A stretch of DNA of 64,000 nt from Pleurodeles waltl (Eukaryota; Chordata; Amphibia; Caudata; Salamandridae), in assembly GCF_031143425.1 (NCBI RefSeq), contig NC_090440.1, positions 1,269,435,123 through 1,269,499,122 of the forward strand. Reading direction: 5' to 3'. Under the pieces are notes generated by a model that saw nothing but the letters and a program-made list of their open reading frames with translations, had not been told where the DNA came from and made no database searches. This document shows, in pieces, positions 10,700 to 21,857 of this stretch (positions are counted from its first letter, which is position 1; every line of letters begins with the position of its first letter). A program made the position numbers and the translations under genes.

Positions 10700-11550
10700 G
10701 GAATGCAGTTGAAATGGAGGCTACTATTTACAATTTGAAATACATATTTGATTGGTTGGTGTGAATATGTTGGTGCATAAAGCTAGATAGTGATTTTGTG
10801 AAAAAGTAAATAGATGTTGGAGTGGGTTTTGAGAAATTATAAAAAAGTATTGGTGTTTATGATATGCTTATTATTTCAAATATTTGTCCACACATGCTAC
10901 ATTTGCCTTAGAAATAAGCATGGTGCTCTCAGAAACTGTTACGAACTTGTGACCTACAGCTGCTGGAGAATGTTTCAGACTAAATTAACATGGTAGCACA
11001 GCGACAGGAGCATGAGAAAAAGGGTATAAAAAAACTAGACTGTGAGTTTGTAGTCAACATTCTAGTGGAAAAAATTGTTTATAAAGTATGATTCAGTGTC
11101 AATATATGTTTTGTACAAACAGGTGTATATATGACATTGTTTGAGAATAGATAGCAAAAATGAATTTTGTGCGCCTGTGTAGATCTGTGAATCTGCTGCA
11201 AAGGTACACGGGGGGCCGTGCTGAACACTGTGGTGGATCTGCAGATCCAGCCAAAAGCCCTATTTGGGCTACATTTTGAGGAGTGTTGGGAAGGGTTAAC
11301 TGTAGCAGCCAGTTAAAAGAAGTATAACATAAGTTAAATATTAATGGAAGATTGTAATTGTTTTTCTGATTAAGTAGCCTTGAAAGCAAAGTTGAAAAGG
11401 ATGCCATTGATGGTTGCCTTGTATGAGAATGGTGTACCATTCTTATGCTTGTTTTCTGTGGTTTTCAGTGAGAAGAAATTCTAACTTACACTGGAGACAA
11501 ACACACAGATCAATAAACACACTTCACAGGTATGTGAGTTATAAGATAAA
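10700..11550. other. Unclassified sequence
   Basis: AT-rich, with GATCTG-rich repeat fragments near 11165-11250 (CTGTGAATCTGC, GTGGATCTGCAGATCC). It probably includes the flanks of the SGNH-bearing element and the 5' part of the next LINE, but nothing can be delimited. Confidence 0.35.
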
Positions 11551-11679
11551 GGTATGAGGGGAGAGAATGATGATACTTCAATTTGTTGTCCCTTTCTTCT
11601 AGATGGGGTGGGCCCTAGCTCTTGTCTGAAATGTAGGGCTAGTTTATTTTCCCCGATCTCACTAGCAAAAGAGAATGAC

Positions 11680-12786
11680 TTTTTTTTTAATAAGCACCTG
11701 AGGGAATTGAGGGCAATTCTAGTCAATTTACACTCTCTGCAGAAACATGCCATTGATAGCTTTGATTTGTTAAAAGATGAGTGCACTGATTTACTCTTCC
11801 TCTCTGACACATGGATACATGAGGATTCTACACCAGATTTACAGTGTGCTCTGCCTGAGGCATATTCATGTGTGCACCTAGAAAGGGTTGGGAAAAGGGG
11901 TGGAGAGTTTGCCATTATTTTTAAGAACATTTTTAAGTGTATATGTTTTAAAATGGATCAGTTGTTAGTAGCTGAAGCTTTGGGCTTCAGTTTTTCGAGG
12001 GGTGGCCAATTGTCCTTCTTTGAGGCTCTAGGTGATTTTCATGCTTCTCTAAACCTTGCCTTAGCTCCCAAATGCATCACATATGCTAAATTTACCCTGC
12101 TTGGTGATTTTAATTGAGATTTAGACAAAATGGGATATTTCTCAAATGCTCCTATGACCTGGAAGCTTCTGCTGCTAGTGCTATGGTCTGACCATTTTGT
12201 CCTGCCCTTCTCCTGGCAGTTTGGTTCTGCTAAGGAGCCCCAACCCCTCTTACCTAAGACTGAGTATAGGGCTTGGGGTAAGGTTACTTTAGAGGACCTT
12301 AGAAGTATTCTGCTGGAACTTAAACAAGAATTGGTGAGATCTGTTCTAGAGAACTATATGATCATTCAGAGGTAGCTATGGACCACAGCTTAGCAGGTAG
12401 CTCCTTTAAGAAGAAATGTGCAGACCACTACGCCCTGTTTGGCTTGTTTCTTTCTCCATGGACCTAGCTCAGGAAAGAGTCGCCCACAAGCAATTAGAGA
12501 GAAAGTGGCCAAAACACTATTTGGACTTAGAAAAGGCTAATTATAGAGAAGAGTTCCTCAATTATCACAAAAATATTAAGAGAGCCTGTTGTTCATTTTA
12601 TGCAAAATGCATTGAACAAGCTGACAATGACAGTAAGGAGATCTTAAAAATGGTGTCATTGTTCACCAATCCTAAAACATTCTCGCCTCCTTTTGAGCCT
12701 AGCCAAGAATTACGTTCCCATTTGAGTGATGTTTTGAGGAAAAGATAAAACAAATTCAAACTAATATTTCTAGCTCAAAACACTCT
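11680..12786 (+). pseudogene. LINE ORF2 remnant, endonuclease and linker
   Basis: The frame at 11554-12117 holds LHSLQKHAIDSFDLLKDE, LLFLSDTWIHEDSTPD, AYSCVHLERVGKRGGE and FTLLGDFN. These are the usual L2/CR1-type endonuclease motifs: the xTW box, the RxxxRGGG loop (here KRGGE) and the GDFN box. A stop follows GDFN (TGA at 12117). Further fragments give LWSDHFVLPF (SDH-like, ~12190) and the linker KQLERKWPKHYLDLEKANYR and IKRACCSFYAKCIEQADN (~12490-12625). At least two stops and a frameshift separate these pieces. The protein would nick DNA for target-primed reverse transcription. Confidence 0.75.
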
Positions 12787-13227
12787 GGGCCATATTTATA
12801 CTTTTTGACGCAAAACTGCGCTATCGCAGTTTTGCGCCAAAAAGATTAGCGCCGGCTAACGCCATTCTGAAGCGCCATGCCAGCGCCTTATTTATTGAAT
12901 GGCGTTAGCCGGCACTAGCAGACCGGCGCTGCCTGGTGTGCGTGGAAAAAAAACACGTACACCAGGCAGCGCCGGCGTTGGGGAAAATGGCGTTAGGGCG
13001 TCTTAAAATGGGGCAAGTCAGGTTGAGGCAAAAAAATCGCCTCCACCCGATTTGCGCCATTTTTAACGACGCCCAGACGCCATTTACATGACTCCTGTCT
13101 TAGTAAAGACAGGAGTCATGCCCCCTTGCCCAATGGCCATGCCCAGGGGACTTATGTCCCCTGGGCATGGTCATTGGGCATTGTGGCATGTAGGGGGGCA
13201 CAAATCAGGCCCCCCTATGCCAAAAAA

Positions 13228-13258
<31 letters not shown>

Positions 13259-13708
13259 GAACTTACCTGAATGTCCCTGGGATGGGTCCCTCCATCCTTG
13301 GGTGTCCTCCTGGGGTGGCCAAGGGTGGCAGGGGGGGTCCCTGGGGGCATGGGAGGGCAGCTGTGGGCTAATTTTGAGCCCACAGGTCCCTTAACGCCTG
13401 CCCTGACCCAGGCGTTAAAAAGAGGCGCAAATGCGGGTTTTTTTGCCCCGCCCACTCCCGGGCGTGATTTTTGCCCGGGAGTATAAATACAACGCATTTG
13501 CGTCGCAGTCATTTTTTTAGACGGGAACGCCTACCTTGCATCTCATTAACGCAAGGAAGGCGTTCACGCAAAAAAATGACGCTCATTCCTCATACTTTGG
13601 CGCTAGACGCGTCTAACACCAAAGTATAAATATGGCGTTAGTTTTGCGCCGAATTTGCATCGAAAAAAACGACACAAATTCGGCGCAAACGGAGTATAAA
13701 TATGCCCC
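12787..13708 (+). mobile_element. Non-autonomous TIR DNA transposon (Harbinger-like), copy 3
   Basis: A 922-bp copy in the same orientation as 794-1702, with left end GGGCCATATTTATAC, right end GTATAAATATGCCCC and TCT on both sides (12784-12786, 13709-13711). It keeps both internal hairpins (GACTCCTGTCTT arms near 13090-13118; the CCAATGGCCATGCCCAGG stem near 13130-13180) and an A-run at 13222-13246. It splits the LINE coding region, so it is younger than that LINE. Confidence 0.88.
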
Positions 13709-13711
13709 TCT

Positions 13712-13955
13712 GACCTTTTAGATTTGGAAAAGGCAGTTACGCTGCCCACTGGGCCTGATTTTATATAGTTTTCTGTTCCAACCATGACGGCTGTTGTATT
13801 GGCCTTCTCCAGATGCAAATCTTGTTCTCCTTCCATTACCATTCCCCACCGGTGGCTGAAGGTAACAGCTGATATTATTGGTTCCATCTATCACCATCTG
13901 TTGAGCTGGTCGCTTCAGATGGGCACACTCCCTAGGGAAAGAAATGAGCTAATGT
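13712..13955 (+). pseudogene. Continuation of the plus-strand LINE ORF2 (start of RT domain)
   Basis: Reading resumes with DLEKAVTLPTGPDFI (the segment before the RT core), followed by PHRWLKVTADIIGSIYHHLL and LPRERNE, which resemble the conserved run that precedes RT motif 1. An in-frame stop follows the IPTGPDF-like box. The LINE ends abruptly at the LTR fragment. Confidence 0.6.
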
Positions 13956-15165
13956 TGTTAGAAATGGGATCTCTAGCTGGCAGTCAGTTTGCGCTCTGTC
14001 CAAGTGGGGACCCTCACTCTAGTTAGGATAAGGGAGCTACCCAGCTCACATAATCTCTGCTCACCCCCTTTGGTAGCTTGGCATGAGCAGTCAGACTTAT
14101 CTGTGTGTATAGCATGTGTATAGCATTTACACATAACACACCAGCAATGCAGTGAAGACACTACAGAAGGACACCACACCAGTTTTAGAAACATAGCCAA
14201 TATTTATCTGAATAAAACAAGACCAAAAGGAGAAAAAACCAACATACCATATTAAAGATATGTATTTTGCAAAAATGACTTCAAATACAGTTCCTTGAAG
14301 TCAATAGCTCCGTCTGGGGCTATTCCGGCATCGTGAACAGCAAATCCATCAGTTCGGGCCGGCTGCGGCATCGTGGACCAGCTAGAGTGTCGGGAAGACC
14401 CACAAACAGTACCTTGGCAATGTAGGGCATCGTGATCCTTGCAATGAGATCCAGAGTGTGTAGTTGCTGCTGTTCATTTCAGAGGTTGGTGCGGTGGTGG
14501 TCAGACCCTTGAAGTCAGACGCATTGCAGATTGGACCCTGGGGCGATGATGAAGTAGGAGCGCTGGCACTGATGGCATCTTGCCTTCAATGCAAAGTGGG
14601 ATGGTGCAGCATGTGGTGCCCACAGGTCACGATGCAGGCAACAGCTTGGTGACAGTGTCCTTCAATGTCGGTGAGACCTGGGCTGCGGTGTGTAGCGGGC
14701 GGTGCAATGTTTAGTGTCTCTAGGTCGTGGTGCAAGCAGTGGCATCGTCATTGCTGAAGCGCTGTCGTCAGTAGGCCCACGGTGGCAGTGCGGCACGGGG
14801 CAGGCTCCATGCGGCACCCACGGGTCACACTGCAGACAGGGGTGTTTGTTGAAGATGCTTGAGTCGATGGCAAGAAAGTCAGTGGACTGGGGCTGCGGTG
14901 CGGGACAGGGTGATGCTTTGTGTACCTCATGAGCGGTGTCCTCAGGCCACAGTGCAGGCAGCAGCATTGGTTTCAGCGTGGAGAGTTGTCGTCGGGGATG
15001 CCAAGGCTGCAGTGTGAGCAAGATACTGCAGAAAGTGGGGCCCACGGGTCATGGTGCAAGCATCAGCTCAGTGACAGCATCAGGTGGAGGCAGTGACACC
15101 AGGGTTACGGCGTGAAGCGGGCATGGCTCCATGAGGCGGCGTCAGGTCACGGTGCATTCAAATCT
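13956..15165 (-). mobile_element. Truncated long LTR, family 2
   Basis: It starts TGTTAGAAATGGGATCTC and continues CTGGCAGTCAG, GTCCAAG, CTAGTTAGG, GGTAGCTTGGCA and CAGTCAG. This matches the start of the solo LTR at 57340 and the complement of the end of the one at 33710-36395. The centre (14320-15150) is GC-rich (GGCATCGTG, GGCTGCGGTG). The other terminus is missing: sequence passes at about 15165 into the 615-bp tandem repeat. Strand is assigned relative to 33710-36395 only. No gag or pol sequence is present, so the age and exact superfamily (Gypsy-like or retrovirus-like) are unknown. Confidence 0.7.
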
Positions 15166-17045
15166 TTCTGAGATTCACTGTCTTAAACCTTCACTGGTAA
15201 ACCCCTATTCCCAGCTGCATATACAGTCTCCCACCCATGCTGCAACTCACATACCTTCTTACAAAAGCATAGAGCCACTTACACATCCAATCAGACACAG
15301 AATAAGCCACTTTCACATTCATGCACACATCAAGAGAGCAGGTATGTGTCCAGCAGTATCAGAACGAAATGCACACATAGTTACATACCCCTGTACTCAC
15401 AAACACAGTCCGGAAGCGGTTCAGATGGTCAATTACCTGTACATTTAGAGACCTATGGAAATACTAAAAGAACCATTCATGTACCGGTATACCTACTTAA
15501 ACATTTTGTGGCACACAGATAGAGGGACTGATACACTCACTCAAACATTTAGGCAAGGACTGACACAACCTAGTCACCCATACAAACAAGTAGTACTTTA
15601 AACCTGATTCAGGCCTATTACTGCAGAGCCTGAGTGTGCTGTTGTACTGTCAACTCGATTTGGCATTAGAAAACCTGCTTGACAAGTCTGAAAGTCTCCT
15701 TTTAGTACAGAAAGCTCATTACTGAGCTTGGCTGTAGGAGGACCAATGAGCAGGGTTTGGTGTGATTAGAAGGTGAAACATGTCCTTCTGAGTTTCAATG
15801 CATTAGATGTGCACTTGCATCCCTATGCTCACTTATATATGCAATCTGCCAGCCAAACCACAAGTCACATACCTATTTACAAAAGGTGAAAGCCAATCAC
15901 ACACCCGGTCAGACAATGAAAGAGTCTTTTATACATGCACACACTCGGACAATGGTTATGTATCCAGCATTATAGGAGCTAGTTGCACACATTGTTACAT
16001 ACCCCTATACTCAACAACACAGCCAGTAAGTGATTCACATGGACACTTCCATGCACATTTAGAGACCCATAGAATTACTAAATCAACCAGTCATGTACTG
16101 TTGTACTTACTTAAATAACTCATGGGACAGCCATGGAGGGTCTTGTACAATAACTCAGTTATGCAGGCAAGTACTGACACAGCCTAGTCAGCAATACAGC
16201 AAAATAGTTTAAACATGTGACAGGCCTACTATTGCACAGCCTGAGTGTGCAGTTTTACTGTAAGCTTGACTTAGCTTCGACAAGCTACCTCATAAGCCTT
16301 AAACTATCCTTTTAACTACAGAAAAAGCATACCTCAGCTAGGCTGTACGTAAGCCATAGTACAAGGTGCTTTCTGCTTAAAAGATAAAAGTTGTTCTTTA
16401 GAGTTTTACTGCCTTAGACATTCACTTCCAGACCCTTTTTCTCAGTTACATATGCAGTCTCCCACCCATACTGCAACTCACATACCGATTAATATAATGA
16501 GAGCGCCATTCACACACCCATTCAGACACCGAAAGAGCCACATATACTTTCATGCACACACCCAGACATTAGTCATGTATCCAGCAGTATCAGAGCTAGA
16601 TGCACACATAGTTACATACCCTATACTCATCAACACAGTAGGGAAGTGATTCATATAGTTACTTACATACTCAATTAGAGACCCATAAAGTAACCAAAAG
16701 AATCAGTCGTATACCAGCATATTTACTTAAGCATCTGGTGGCACACCCATAGAGAGAATGATATACTCGCTGAGATATGTAGGGACGTAATGACACAAGA
16801 TAGTCACTCATCCAGACAAGCAGTCCTTTAAATATGGTTTGGGCCTACTACTGAGAGCCCGTGGGTGCAATTTTACTGCCAGCTTGATTTGGAATTTAAA
16901 AGCCCTTTGCCAAACCTTAAATTCTCATTTTACTACAGGTAACTCACACTTCAGCGAGCCTGTTGGTAGGTCATAGGGCAGAATTCTTTGTGGTTAAAAG
17001 GTAACATATGCCCTTTTATATTTCACTGTATTACAAGTGCACTGC
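15166..17045. repeat. ~615-bp tandem repeat (satellite), three units plus part of a fourth
   Basis: Units begin near 15191 (TCACTGGTAAACCCC), 15811 (GCACTTGCATCCC), 16422 (TCACTTCCAGACCC) and 17039 (GCACTGCAGACC), spacings 620, 611 and 617 bp. Each unit shares CAGTCTCCCACCCAT-like, CACACATAGTTACATACCC, TTTAGAGACCCATA, GACACAxCCTAGTCA and GGCCTAxTACTGxxxAGCC segments in the same order. The first ~400 bp of a unit is rich in CACA/CATAC motifs; the last ~200 bp resembles part of LTR family 2. The fourth unit breaks off after ~80 bp into the 32-bp minisatellite. Confidence 0.85.
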
Positions 17046-17705
17046 AGACCACTACGCCCAGTTAAACATGCAGTATCATACCCATACTAATAGATCCAGC
17101 TACATACCCAAACACAAACTGACAGACCCTTATACAGTATACATTGATACATACAGTAACACATCCAGGTACACACTGCTGGATACACTGACACAGACAA
17201 GCATAGACTGAATCACACACTGACATACCTAGACACTCATTGATGCTTACACTAACACTCCTAGATACATAATCATTCAGATAGTGACATACTCAGGTAC
17301 ACATTTATATATGCACTGATATACTCCGGTACACACTAAGACATACACAGATACAACACCTAGATATACACTGACACATACACTAATACACCCAGGTAGG
17401 CACTGATGTATTTGTTTAGACAGCCAGGCATACACTGATGCAGATAATGGTATACCCAGACACACATTGCTGCATACACTGACATACACAGGCACAGACT
17501 GATACAGATACTGATGCTCCCAGGCACACACTCATACATACTTTCACATACTCAGACACACACTGATGCATGTACTAACACACCAAGGCAGACATCTGTT
17601 AGTAAGAAAGATAGGTACACAATGTGCTCTATGTATACAGTAACTAGTATACAAATTCATATTTGTATACTGAGAGATTTCTACAACCATTTAGACACTT
17701 AAATT
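17046..17705. repeat. Diverged 32-bp minisatellite (ACACTGATACATACACTGACAC type)
   Basis: Degenerate tandem copies of a ~32-bp unit with the pattern CAGGxACACACTGATxCATACACTxACACACC. The same unit makes the arrays at 32.7-33.7 and 36.4-37.3 kb. The open frames rich in Val, Ser, Cys and Tyr on the complement are products of the repeat. Confidence 0.75.
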
Positions 17706-18400
17706 ACCACTTTCATAGCTATGTAGTTACTTACTATTTCAAATGTTATACTATATTCTGTAGAGGTGTATGTATTGGTTATTTGTTTTCCAGATATCTA
17801 CTTTCATTTAAAAAAAGATTGACAATGCCTAACAAAACATAAAGAGTAAAGAAACAGAAACAAAAGTACTATCTTGTTAAAACTGACAGTAAAAAAGAAG
17901 ATAAAGTTGGAAAATGTGTGGAGAAGGAAAACACTTGCTGGGAAGAGGACTAATGATTTTTAAAACAAACTATGCAGAAAAATGCAAAATGAGGGAAATA
18001 TGTCAATCAAAAAGGGAAGTTTGATATGTTACGACAAAGGAAGAAATGCATGGTGTTAAAAGTAGGAAATCTAATATGGAAACAGAGACTTTGGCTTGGA
18101 GACAGTAATGGTTTAAAGAGTTGAGTAAAATTTGCTAAGGAAGATGAAGAAGTATAATAGGAGAAGAGCTGTACTTAAGCAAAAGAAACATATTGAGAAC
18201 ATTTGCCAGTAAGAGGAAACTTTTTATCTTAATATTGAACAGAATGAAGACACTGGGCAAAACAGTGTTTTGCATGAGAGAAAGAACATTAAGGAAAAAG
18301 CTTATCAACAAAAGTAATTTTTGTGAAATTTGTAAAGGTGAATTGATGCACACATCTAGTACATAGCTGTTTTTTAATGAAGAGAATTACTTACAAGAAA
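17706..18400. other. Unclassified AT-rich sequence
   Basis: A-rich on the plus strand, no tandem array, terminal repeat or domain seen. Confidence 0.4.
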
Positions 18401-19289
18401 ACACATTAGTGCATACAGTTCAAGCAGAGTGTTGTTATGAAGTAACAGACAGTAGTCCCAACGAAAATGAAGAGATAGTTCGTAGGAATGTAGCGGAAGT
18501 GATAGCTGAAGAGGTACAGGGAAGGCATAGACAGGCCCCTGTGTACAAATTGAAGTGTAGCAGTATTTGCACTGTCCGTCAGGAAGAGAATTTTCATGCA
18601 GAAGTCTGAAACTGAATTTTTTAAAAAAGTTTTATGTTTTATTTTTTGCAGTAGAACAGTACAGGAATCATAGGGAGGGAAGAAAATAAAAACAATATAA
18701 AAAGGAGGGGTGAATGTATAGCCCATTTACACAAGGGGCCTTAATGATCACAGTTGTTCTATATCTTCAATACAAGGACTAAACACACAATGACATCACA
18801 GTTGCATAGAGGAAGGCATGTCCAGTACAACTATTCAAGGCCGTACTGAAACAGAAAATTATAATGCTGCAAGGATTAGATCCATGCAATTTTAGGAAAT
18901 ACACTAACTTGCAAGGGCATTCACCTGCAAGTCTTTCAAAGAAAGTGTGCAAAAGCACTTTTCATCACTTTAGAATGTTAGCTGTGCATCATTCAAAAAT
19001 GCAAAATTTAGTTATGAGCCTTAAGTATGTAAAACTCTATCTTCATGTTTAGGCGAGATGAATAGAGCTCTATGGCATGGTACTCTAGCAGAGGTAGAGA
19101 AACTTTGTGAAGTTATTCAGTTTAGTTTATTTGTCCAGAAGCAGAGTATAGGGAAAATGAGCAGGTAGTGACTTCAGGTGTAGAGCAACAAGATACAGAG
19201 ACTACTATTGAAAGATTTGCACAAGAGATAGCCAAGTTCAACACAGTTTCTTCAGAGAAATCGGACTATGACAATCATGGCTACCATCC
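18401..19289 (+). other. Open-frame fragments upstream of the Helitron, unrecognised
   Basis: Short plus-strand frames (18409-18609, 18864-19052 and 19168 onward) have amino-acid compositions more protein-like than the neighbouring DNA, for example SSPNENEEIVRRNVAEVIAE and TETTIERFAQEIAKFN. They lie on the same strand and just 5' of the Helitron, so they might be its decayed N-terminal coding region. I recognise no domain, and an inserted repeat separates them from the Helitron proper. Confidence 0.3.
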
Positions 19290-20343
19290 GTCCACCATAT
19301 TAGGAGCACTGCCTGAATTAAGACACAATAAGGGCAGAAATCTGGCAGTACTCAAGGTGGTGGACAGCGGTAAATTGGCGTTGCTACCACCAGCACCGCC
19401 ATGGCAGCTCAACGCCGCCAGCCATATTATGTCCAGTAATACGGGCTGGTGGGGTTCTGCTGGTGGGGCACTGCTGGTGGTAGCAGTGCCCCTTCCTGTT
19501 CCCTGCTGGAAGACCTCCTCTACCAAGGTAAGTCGGGCTTCCGACAGGGAAGGAGGGTGTTAGGGTTGGGTTGTTGTGTGTGTCTGAGTGTGTGTGTGTG
19601 AATGCGTCTGTGTGTTGTGTTGTGTGCGTGGGTGTATGTGTGTCAGTGAATGCGTGTAAGAATGGTGAAGTGAGTGCGTGTCTGCAAGTCAGTGTAATTG
19701 TGTGTTACAATGTGTGAGTACATCTGAAAGTATGAGTGAATGAATGCGTGTATGTCTAAGTGAATGGGTGTATGCCTGCTGCGTGTGGGTGTGTGTGTAT
19801 GTGCATGCAGCGAGGGGGCGTCTGGTGTGAAGGGTGCTGTGACTGTAGTGGGGAAAGAGGAGGGGGTCATGTGTGAGTGTGTGGTTGTGGGGGGTGGGGT
19901 CAGTTGTATGGTGACTGCATGTATGAGGGATGAGTGAGTGGATCGGAGGGGGTTACGGGGTGAGTCTGGATGGAAGGGGGGTGGGAGGTATCAGGTGAGT
20001 GTTGGGGGTTGGGGGAGCCACCTACCTTTGACAGGGAAGGAATTCCCTGTCACCCGTAGGGCGTACCACCATGGTTTTCGTGGCATTGCTAACTCCATGA
20101 AAACCATGGTGGTAGGCCGGCTCATATTGAATGGGCAGTACTATGTTGGCTGCCGGGCTGGAGATAGCTATTTCTGGCCCGATGTCTCATATCATCAATG
20201 CAGTATGAGTGGAGAAGTGGCGGGTTGTCTGCAGCCAACTCGACAGTCTCATAATGTGGTGGTCTACACTACCAGCCTGTTGGCAGTGATACCGCCACAT
20301 TAACCCTGGTGGTCAAAAGACTGCAAGGGTTAAAATGAGGGCC
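19290..20343. mobile_element. Harbinger-like non-autonomous insertion, left end undefined
   Basis: GC-rich block inside AT-rich DNA with GT-rich microsatellite-like sequence at 19575-19930 (TGTGTGTGAG). The complement of its right end (20343 backward) reads GGCCCTCATTTTAACCC then TTGCAG, close to the complement of the right end of the Harbinger element at 50019 (GGTGGTCATTACAACCC, then TGGCGG). It has ACCGCCA/TGGCGG motifs typical of that family. I could not find a matching left terminus or target duplication, so it may be truncated. It interrupts probable Helitron sequence, which resumes with the Cys-rich segment at about 20344. Confidence 0.5.
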
Positions 20344-20567
20344 TATGATTGTATTTGCTGTTCCTGCACTTATTACAAAAGCCAAACTCGTAAAGTAGTT
20401 GTATTTTCTAAAACTGTCAAGAAAACAGAGAGAAGTGGCAGAAATTTGGTGCATAACCATTTCTAGAGGAATACGTTGATTTAGCAAAAAGGAAACAATA
20501 TGTAAATATTATTATGATAAGTTACAAGATAATAAAATGCCAGCTTGAGCAATACATAACAGATTAA
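20344..20567 (+). pseudogene. Helitron N-terminal Cys-rich segment
   Basis: Reads YDCICCSCTYYKSQTRKVV, a short CxCCxC cluster like the zinc-binding segment at the N-terminus of Helitron replicases, then degenerates to KMPA-stop-AI..NRLK just before the MITE. The reading resumes beyond the MITE as LVLIPEELQQLNVYE. Several stops. Confidence 0.5.
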
Positions 20568-21192
20568 GGGGCTGATTATGAGTCTGGCTGTCACAAGACC
20601 ATCAGACTCACAGTGGTGGTCGGACTACCGCCGCTGAGGTGGTCCGACCGCCATATTATGAGGTTGGTAGGTAGATCCACCAATGTACTGCCATCCCAGA
20701 CATGATCCAAGATTCCAATGGGCTGATGGCAGTCCTGGTTGTAATCAGCCTGGACGGCAATGAACTCAGGGCCACCCAGCAATTTACAACCATGTTCCCC
20801 GCCAGCCTTTTGATGGCGGTTTCACCACCGTGAAAAGGTTGGCAGAGACGCTGTGCAGGGGGACACAGAGGGGCCCATGCCTATGGCATGGGCAATGCAG
20901 GAGTCCCCCTGCCCACCACCCTTGAAATGTGGACTGTCTACTGTGCACACAGTGCCCATTTCAAGAGGGCACCGTGTGTTCAACAGCATTGACGCTGAAT
21001 GAGTTATAAGCCAGGCACAATGCTGCTGCACCTTTCCCACTGGGCTGACAGATAGAAATCTTGGTTTCCACCATTCAGCCCAGTGGGAAAGTTGTGATGG
21101 GACCGGTAGGGAGACTGCCAGCACCGTGGCGGTCTCCTCGTTGGGAGTTTGGTGGACAGATGTTTCCATCCGCCAAACTCCTAACGACCCCC
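20568..21192. mobile_element. 625-bp Harbinger-like MITE inserted in the Helitron
   Basis: Left end GGGGCTGATTATGAGTCTGGC; complement of the right end GGGGGTCGTTAGGAGTTTGGC; TAA duplication at 20565-20567 and 21193-21195. No coding capacity. Internal inverted segments include CCACTGGGCTGA (~21038) and TCAGCCCAGTGG (~21076). Removing it restores the Helitron reading into IPEELQQLNVYE. Confidence 0.85.
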
Positions 21193-21847
21193 TAAAATTG
21201 GTATTGATCCCAGAAGAACTTCAACAATTAAATGTTTATGAATCAATTCTCATACAAACTACACATCAATTTCAAGCAATAGTTCACATGGAACCAAACA
21301 CAGGGGGACTACCACCAGCAGAGCTAGAGAAAGGACTTAAAGAAAGAGTTATCTACGTATCTTTACATTTCAAACAAAATGTTGAGACTGTGAGTGTTGA
21401 CAGAGATGTAGATGAACCACTCATCTTTCTAGTAAATGGTGTGCCAACCAAAAATAACAAAAATCTGGCAAGAGTTTGTGGATGTTAGTAAAGAGATAAA
21501 AAACATATTATACCTCAAGGGAAATATTGTTTTCTTTACAAAAATGTTGATATTATTGGACATGTATGTTGTATTGATGATAAACCATTACACCCAAGTG
21601 GACAACTGGAAAAAGCGGATAAACAGAAGTCAGAAGAAATATATTAGCACTACAGCATCCATCCACTTCATTCCAAAGATGCTATTGATGATGCCATTGA
21701 TCTGTTTCAAATTAAACAAGCTCAAGGAGCTCCAATGAGTGTGTGGGAAAAGAGAATGGAGGCTTGCTGTTTGCCACAGCTATTTCCCACTGAAGTAGTT
21801 GGCCGATATAATGACTGGCCTGCACTAATACCAGCAGCTGACTATAG
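21193..21847 (+). pseudogene. Helitron N-terminal region (DUF6570-like)
   Basis: Starts LVLIPEELQQLNVYESILIQ, the conserved opening seen in Helitron/Helentron proteins, then FQAIVHMEPNTGGLP, FLVNGVPTKNNK, and after frameshifts YSIHPLHSKDAIDDAIDLFQ and CCLPQLFPTEVVG (the usual FPDLFP box). It stops at the Penelope insertion in ALIPAADYR. The same codons continue across the insertion as STRLYSG at 25025. At least three frame changes and one stop (TAG near 21646). Confidence 0.7.
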
Positions 21848-21857
21848 AATAGACAAG

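Larger units (their letters stand above)
11551..13955 (+). mobile_element. L2/CR1-group LINE, plus strand, split by a TIR element and truncated by an LTR
   Basis: A non-LTR retrotransposon copy whose coding region runs from about 11.6 to 12.77 kb, is interrupted by the TIR element at 12787-13708 and resumes at 13712 before the LTR fragment at 13956 ends it. Endonuclease, linker and the very start of the RT domain are present; the RT core and 3' end are missing. The sequence differs from the minus-strand LINE at 3.5-6.2 kb, so it is a separate family or lineage. Confidence 0.75.

Noticed and set aside
14662..15045. 127-codon minus frame in GC-rich DNA
   Set aside because: Lies in the GC-rich centre of a truncated LTR; composition (Pro, His, Thr) reflects GC content, with no domain.
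19575..19930. GT-rich tract considered as a telomere-like or Z-DNA-forming regulatory element
   Set aside because: An irregular GTGTG-type microsatellite inside a transposon-like insertion; nothing more can be supported.
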